Shown: positions 60,286 to 64,000 of the stretch, piece by piece
Numbering within the stretch: position 1 is the stretch's first letter
Layout: every line of letters starts with the position of its first letter
DNA from: Scatosoma sp045614565
GTDB taxonomy: Bacteria > Bacillota > Clostridia > Christensenellales > Borkfalkiaceae
Assembly (NCBI GenBank): GCA_045614565.1
Contig: JAZLDG010000074.1
Span: forward strand, 1 to 64,000
Length of the DNA stretch: 64,000 nucleotides
Direction: 5' to 3'
Translations under genes and position numbers: made by a program
Notes under the pieces: model-generated
Told to the model about the DNA's origin: nothing
Seen by the model: only the letters and a program-made list of their open reading frames with translations
Databases searched by the model: none

Positions 60286-60870
60286 TTACATTCCTTCAAG
60301 TTCGTCCAAGGTTAAGGAAAAGGACGGAATGAAATGCTCGAAAAAATATTCGATTTCGGGCATTTTTTTATCGTGTAAGTCCTGCTCGATGCTCTTTTTG
60401 GCCTTGGAGAACTCGCCGTTGCCCGACCGCAGCTCTTCTAGGCATTTGATATACGCGGCAAGTCGGTCGGCGGCTTTTACCAAGCGGTATTCCACGCTGT
60501 TTTCGTCTGCGAGAATATACGGCTTGATTTCCTGTTGCATTTTTTGCGGGAGCATATCCGACATCTTTTGACAAGCTTTTGCTTCCAGCTCCTTATACGC
60601 GCCGTGAATTCCTTGGTTATAGTACTTAATCGGCGTGGGCAAATCCCCCGTCATCACTTCGCTCGTTTCGTGGTACGTAGCGTACAGTACCGTTTTCAAA
60701 ATATCCGCGTTTCCGCCAAACTCTTCGTTGTGGATAACGGCGAGCGCGTGCGCGAGCAAGGTTACGCAGTGGGAATGCTCCATTATATTTTCTTCCCGTA
60801 CCGAGCGCATAAGCTGCCAACGCTTAATATATTTCATTCTGTCCATATACGCGTAAAAATCGTACCGCAT
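60286..60870 (-). CDS. YfbR-type 5'-deoxynucleotidase, HD domain
   Basis: 194 residues. YDFYAYMDRMKYIKRWQLMRSVREENIMEHSHCVTLLAHALA is the YfbR start, with the first metal His in EHS. YHETSEVMTGDLPTPIKY supplies the HD-type pair, and VKAADRLAAYIKC the distal Asp. Family members dephosphorylate deoxynucleoside monophosphates. The ATG at 60870 follows GGAG; a longer reading starting at 60939 has no ribosome binding site. Confidence 0.9.
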   Translation of the reverse strand: MRYDFYAYMDRMKYIKRWQLMRSVREENIMEHSHCVTLLAHALAVIHNEEFGGNADILKTVLYATYHETSEVMTGDLPTPIKYYNQGIHGAYKELEAKACQKMSDMLPQKMQQEIKPYILADENSVEYRLVKAADRLAAYIKCLEELRSGNGEFSKAKKSIEQDLHDKKMPEIEYFFEHFIPSFSLTLDELEGM

Positions 60871-60900
60871 AAATTTTTTCTCCTTTTTTTTGCCAAACGC

Positions 60901-60929
60901 TTGACAAAGACTTTTCATCGTTTTATAAT
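60901..60929 (+). promoter_or_regulatory. thiT promoter
   Basis: TTGACA (60901-60906), 17 bp, TATAAT (60924-60929), about 15 bp before the TPP riboswitch. Confidence 0.85.
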
Positions 60930-60946
60930 GATAGTACAAAATTTAA

Positions 60947-61026
60947 TTATCCGTCGTGGGTGCCCTACAAGGCTGAGATTATACCATTGGAATCGGCAAG
61001 GTAATACTTGAGCGAGAGATTGATAA
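60947..61026 (+). promoter_or_regulatory. TPP riboswitch (variant) upstream of thiT
   Basis: GTGGGTGCCC and GGCTGAGATTATACC are the thi-box 5' half with the pyrimidine-binding CTGAGA. GGAATCGGC ... GGTAATACTTGAGCG corresponds to the 3' half, with the conserved GGTAATAC and GCG. The usual GAACCTGAT is altered to GAATCGGC. TTATC/GATAA closes helix P1. The downstream gene is a thiamine transporter, which agrees. Confidence 0.85.
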
Positions 61027-61077
61027 CCGTTTTTTCCGTAACGCCGCTTGCGGCTTTTACAACGAAAAAGCTTTTAC

Positions 61078-61111
61078 GCCCCACTTTATACAAGTCGGGG
61101 CTTTTCTTTTT
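61078..61111 (+). terminator. TPP riboswitch expression-platform terminator
   Basis: GCCCCACTT pairs with AAGTCGGGGC (61078-61086 / 61092-61101), followed by TTTTCTTTTT. It ends transcription before thiT when TPP is bound. Confidence 0.82.
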
Positions 61112-61116
61112 GTGAA

Positions 61117-61290
61117 GGCACTGTCCCAATATTCGGTTGATTTTTGACGGAAAAACGCCGCGAAATGCATCGCAAAACACGCGGTTACATACCACAGCGG
61201 GTATGCGCCCTTGTGTATTTGCTTGTCTTTCTTGCGTTTTTCTCGTCAAACCGTGCAAAGCACTAATTAACCGCTTATTGTGACACCGCC
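61117..61290. mobile_element. MITE-like inverted-repeat element, copy 1 (174 bp)
   Basis: The ends are GGCACTGTCCCAATATTCGG and the complement of GGCGGTGTCACAATAAGCGG, an imperfect inverted repeat of about 28 bp that extends inwards (TTTGACG...AAAAACGC). A shorter, reversed relative lies at 62587-62697. It sits in the thiT leader between the riboswitch terminator and the ribosome binding site, and would fold into a long hairpin in the mRNA. Confidence 0.72.
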
Positions 61291-61326
61291 TTTGGAAAAG
61301 CGCGTACGACGGAAAAGGAGTGTTTT

Positions 61327-62040
61327 ATGTTTCTTTATTCCCTGCTCGAAGTTTCCGAGCAAACCACCAACGTCGTGAAATGGGTTTCCGTTTTAGGCGT
61401 CGTACTCGTACTTTGCGTCATTGCGCTCATCGGTTTTTTACAAAACGGCAAACGCTTCGACGCGAAAAAAATCGCGTTTGCGGGCATTTGCGTGTCAATG
61501 TCGTTTACGCTCGCCGTGATCAAGTTCAGCCCCGTACAATCAGGCGGCTCGATCACCATCGCTTCGTTCGTGCCGATCTTGATTTTCGCCTACGTTTACG
61601 GCGTGGCGGACGGATTGCTCATCGGACTGATCCACGGCTTACTCAATTTCATTGAAGACCCGTATATTCTCACACCTGCCACCTTCATATTCGATTATTT
61701 ACTCGCGTTTATGAGCGTAGGCGTAATGGGATTTTTCGGAAAAATGAAACGCAAGGAAAGAAGCGTTTTGCCCGTGGTTTTGGGTTGCGTTAGCGTGTTC
61801 TCGCTCCGTTTCCTTTCCCACCTGTTCTCGGGTATGATCTTCTTTGCCCAAGACGCCGTTTGGGTGAGCTTCCCCGACTGGGCAACGAGCAACGCGTTTA
61901 TTTACTCGTTCATCTATCAATGTATCTACGTGCCCGCGGACGCGATTATCGCCACGCTCGTGCTCGTCGCACTTTGCAAATCAGGCGTGCTTGACCGCTT
62001 AACGGCAATGATGAAGCCAAAAAAATCAACGGCTCAATAA
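61327..62040 (+). CDS. thiT: Energy-coupled thiamine transporter ThiT
   Basis: 237 residues with six or more membrane helices. SPVQSGGSITIASFVPILIFAYVYGVADGLLIGLIHGLLNFI ... DPYILTPATFIFDYLLAF and RFLSHLFSGMIFFA are the ThiT (YuaJ) pattern of an ECF-type thiamine-binding S component. An additional N-terminal helix makes it longer than the usual 190-200 residues. It needs the shared EcfAA'T module, not seen here. A TPP riboswitch controls it. Its stop overlaps the rimM stop by 7 bp, tail to tail. Confidence 0.9.
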   Translation: MFLYSLLEVSEQTTNVVKWVSVLGVVLVLCVIALIGFLQNGKRFDAKKIAFAGICVSMSFTLAVIKFSPVQSGGSITIASFVPILIFAYVYGVADGLLIGLIHGLLNFIEDPYILTPATFIFDYLLAFMSVGVMGFFGKMKRKERSVLPVVLGCVSVFSLRFLSHLFSGMIFFAQDAVWVSFPDWATSNAFIYSFIYQCIYVPADAIIATLVLVALCKSGVLDRLTAMMKPKKSTAQ

Positions 62041-62534
62041 ACGGCGATTTCGTCGAATACCGATTTATTGACGATTACCTTTTTTTCGTCAATATCGACC
62101 TTTACGATCACGCCTTTTACGGCAGGGAAGAGTATGCTTTTCCCTGCTTTTTCTATGGTATAAATATCCGAAGCAAGCAAAGTAATATCCTTGACCGTGC
62201 CTAAAAATTCCCCGTCCTGCGTTTCGCAAGCGCAACCGAGCACGTCGACGATATAATATCTGCCTTCTTCCAAAGCGGGCGCATCGTCGCGTTTTCCGTA
62301 AACGAGCTTGCCGCGGAACATCTCCGCCGCGTTACGGTCGGGTACGCCGCGAAGCCCTACGTACGCCGCGCCGTCGTTTCCGACACGATAGGACAAAATC
62401 TTATAAGGCGTATCGTCGATATACAGCGTTTTGAACGCTTTGACGTCCTCGGGAAAATCGGTAAAGGTTTTAATTTTCAATTCCCCGCGAATACCCTGCG
62501 GTTTTAATATTTCAGCAATAACGAGCTTATCCAT
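62034..62534 (-). CDS. rimM: 16S rRNA processing protein RimM
   Basis: 166 residues. VIAEILKPQGIRGELKIKTFTDFPEDV (RimM N domain) and YYIVDVLGCACET ... KSILFPAVKGVIVKVDIDEKKVIV (PRC barrel). It assists 30S head assembly with S19. In this family trmD normally follows; here the next gene is the convergent thiT, so the usual rimM-trmD-rplS order is broken. The ATG at 62534 follows AAGGAG. Confidence 0.95.
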   Translation of the reverse strand: MDKLVIAEILKPQGIRGELKIKTFTDFPEDVKAFKTLYIDDTPYKILSYRVGNDGAAYVGLRGVPDRNAAEMFRGKLVYGKRDDAPALEEGRYYIVDVLGCACETQDGEFLGTVKDITLLASDIYTIEKAGKSILFPAVKGVIVKVDIDEKKVIVNKSVFDEIAVY

Positions 62535-62586
62535 ACCACACACTCCTTTGATTTGAACGCATACCTGCCCCTATCGTTTTAGTTAT

Positions 62587-62697
62587 GGCGATGTCACAAT
62601 AAACGATTGATTAGTGCTTTGCACGATTTGACGAGCAAAACGCGTAGAATTTCGCGGCGTTTTTTCGTCAAAATCAACCGAGTGTTGGGACAGAGCC
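62587..62697. mobile_element. MITE-like inverted-repeat element, copy 2 (111 bp, opposite orientation)
   Basis: It starts GGCGATGTCACAATAAACGA and ends TTGGGACAGAGCC. It aligns to the reverse complement of copy 1 (61117-61290) over both ends, with about 60 bp missing from the middle. It lies between rimM and khpA. Confidence 0.72.
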
Positions 62698-62710
62698 TTG
62701 GTTATAAGCC

Positions 62711-62740
62711 AAAAAAAGGCTTCCGTCAGAAAGCCTTTTT
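62711..62740 (-). terminator. Terminator after khpA
   Basis: AAAAAGGCTT / AAGCCTTTTT (62713-62722 / 62731-62740) with an 8-base loop, T-rich on the minus strand. It lies 20 bp after khpA and cuts rimM off from the ffh-rpsP-khpA transcript. Confidence 0.82.
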
Positions 62741-62759
62741 ATTCGGTTTTACAAACGGC

Positions 62760-63023
62760 TTATTCTTCGTCCGTGTTTACGGCGTCGCCGCCCTTTTCAC
62801 GGATTTCAACGACGTATTTCTTGCTATTTGCAGGCGTCGCCGCGCGTACGATCGTACGCATTGCTTTCGCGATTTTACCCTGCTTGCCGATTACCTTGCC
62901 CATATCGGACGGGGTAAGCACGACGGTAACTTCGATTACGCGGTCTTTTTCTTTGACTTCGTATTCGACGTTGTCCTTGTCTTCGGCAAACTGCTCGACG
63001 ATATATTTAATCAAATCCAGCAT
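62760..63023 (-). CDS. khpA: KH domain RNA-binding protein KhpA
   Basis: 87 residues: LIKYIVEQFAEDKDNVEYEV ... PSDMGKVIGKQGKIAKAMRTIVRAA, with the GKxGK KH loop. KhpA (YlqC) works with KhpB in RNA binding and cell elongation in Firmicutes. It follows rpsP by 19 bp, the conserved order. Confidence 0.95.
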   Translation of the reverse strand: MLDLIKYIVEQFAEDKDNVEYEVKEKDRVIEVTVVLTPSDMGKVIGKQGKIAKAMRTIVRAATPANSKKYVVEIREKGGDAVNTDEE

Positions 63024-63042
63024 TTTTTATGCCTCACACTTC

Positions 63043-63333
63043 TTATTTGGATTTCTTCGTCTTGGTCTTGGAAGGGCTTAACTTCGCGCTCTTTTCCATA
63101 GCACCCGTTTTAACAAGCAAGTTCTTAACCGTTTCCGTGGGTTGAACGCCCTTAGAAATCCAGTCTTTTGCTTTTTCTACGTCGATCGTAAGTTCAACGG
63201 GATCGCAGGTAGGTCTGTAATGACCAACGCAATCGATGTATTCGCCCGTTGCAGCCTTTCTGCTGTCAACGACTACGACACGGTAGATAGGGTTCTTTTT
63301 GTCGCCCATTCTGAAAAGTCTCATTTTTACCAT
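63043..63333 (-). CDS. rpsP: 30S ribosomal protein S16
   Basis: 96 residues: VKMRLFRMGDKKNPIYRVVVVDSRKAATGEYIDCVGHYRP is the typical S16 start, with a Lys-rich tail. It lies in the conserved ffh-rpsP-khpA cluster. Confidence 0.98.
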   Translation of the reverse strand: MVKMRLFRMGDKKNPIYRVVVVDSRKAATGEYIDCVGHYRPTCDPVELTIDVEKAKDWISKGVQPTETVKNLLVKTGAMEKSAKLSPSKTKTKKSK

Positions 63334-63382
63334 AATAGTATACCTCCAAAGTATATAAAAATTTTTTTATTTTTTGCTGTGT

Positions 63383-64000
63383 TTAGAAGGGAAGCTTGAA
63401 TTTCCCGCGCCCGCCTTTGAGCTGTTTCATCAAAAGCTTGGTTTGCTCGTACTGTTTCAAAAGCTGATTGACTTCCTGTACGCTCGTACCCGATCCCGCC
63501 GCAATACGACGTTTTCTCTTGCTGTCGATGATCGCGGGATTATCCCGCTCGGTTTTGGTCATTGAAAGGATAATCGCTTTCGTGCGTTCGATCTTCTTTT
63601 CGTCGATATCGCCTTCGTTGACCTTCATTTTATTCGCGCCGGGGAGCATCGAAAGCATCGCGCTCGCACCGCCCATTTTTTTCATCATTGCAAACTGCTC
63701 TAAATAATCGCTCAAAGTAAAGCTGTTCGCAAGCATTTTTTGTTGCATTTTCTTGGCGTCTTCTTCGGTGATTGCCTGTTGCGCTTTTTCAATCAGCGAA
63801 AGCACGTCGCCCATACCCAAAATCCGCGAAGCCATACGGTCGGGATAGAAAGGCTCTAAATCGGTGAGTTTTTCCCCAACGCCGATAAATTTAATGGGCT
63901 TGCCCGTAACCGCCTTGATCGACAAGCACGCGCCGCCGCGCGTATCGCCGTCTAATTTCGTCAAAATCACGCCCGTGACCGCCAACCGTTCGTTGAAGGT
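63383..64000 (-). CDS. ffh: Signal recognition particle protein Ffh (3' part; start outside window)
   Basis: 206 codons are visible: the end of the GTPase domain (TFNERLAVTGVILTKLDGDTRGGACLSI, with TKLDGD as G4) and the methionine-rich M domain (MQQKMLANSFTLSDYLEQFAMMKKMGGASAMLSMLPG ... RKRRIAAGSGTSVQEVNQLLKQYEQTKLLMKQL). The M domain binds signal peptides and 4.5S RNA. The N-terminal NG domain lies beyond base 64000. Confidence 0.97.
   Translation of the reverse strand, partial: TFNERLAVTGVILTKLDGDTRGGACLSIKAVTGKPIKFIGVGEKLTDLEPFYPDRMASRILGMGDVLSLIEKAQQAITEEDAKKMQQKMLANSFTLSDYLEQFAMMKKMGGASAMLSMLPGANKMKVNEGDIDEKKIERTKAIILSMTKTERDNPAIIDSKRKRRIAAGSGTSVQEVNQLLKQYEQTKLLMKQLKGGRGKFKLPF

Noticed and set aside
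1..64000. CRISPR arrays, tRNA or rRNA genes
   Set aside because: No regularly spaced direct repeats, clover-leaf sequences with TTCGA loops, or rRNA motifs were found while reading both strands.

Overview
The window looks like a chromosome segment from a spore-forming, low-to-mid GC Clostridia-type Firmicute, probably anaerobic. The evidence is yqfC/yqfD and a LysM/SPOCS coat-type protein (sporulation), Veg, T-box and riboswitch leaders, strong AGGAGG ribosome binding sites, pyruvate phosphate dikinase, the non-mevalonate gene ispE and the order ffh-rpsP-khpA-rimM. I cannot name the species.

Region 1 (1 to about 11.4 kb) is a mobilizable element read almost wholly on the minus strand. It has a large serine recombinase, a TnpV-like protein, a chain of tiny coupled ORFs, a MobC whose only good start is AUU/AUA, an HUH relaxase with a second frame overlapping its 3' end (a coiled-coil membrane protein), a hairpin-rich oriT candidate, and a complete hipB-hipS-hipT tripartite toxin-antitoxin with three evenly spaced operators. 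Its most unusual gene is an 848-residue single-subunit, double-psi beta-barrel RNA polymerase-like protein with a D-Y-D-S-D metal motif, next to the oriT. The same promoter/operator module precedes this gene and the left-hand cargo pair (HExxH peptidase plus PD-(D/E)xK/DUF2075 helicase), so all of them probably belong to one element that continues beyond base 1. No conjugation pore genes are visible.

Region 2 (11.4 to 20 kb) holds a CDP-alcohol phosphotransferase, an IS21 IstA fragment, ppdK, and a SipW signal peptidase with two TasA-like secreted substrates. Region 3 (18.4 to 25.8 kb) is the conserved operon yqfC-yqfD-phoH-pgpH-ybeY-era-yqzL-recO ending in an Mrr-type nuclease. Region 4 (25.8 to 40.2 kb) has a ClC transporter, a heterodimeric ABC exporter, a TPR membrane protein, ispE, the SPOCS/LysM protein, veg and uvrB-uvrA.

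Region 5 (40.3 to 54.7 kb) is a complete branched-chain amino acid operon behind a leucine T-box: leuA-ilvB-ilvN-ilvC-ilvD-leuC-leuD-leuB-DUF815-ilvA-ridA. An inverted-repeat insertion lies between leuC and leuD, and ilvE sits upstream with its own promoter. Region 6 (54.7 to 64 kb) has an AgcS symporter under a tandem glycine riboswitch, galM, a DUF1538 transporter with two PII-like regulators, a YfbR-type nucleotidase, thiT under a variant TPP riboswitch, and rimM, khpA, rpsP and the 3' end of ffh. A pair of related inverted-repeat elements lies at 61.1 and 62.6 kb.
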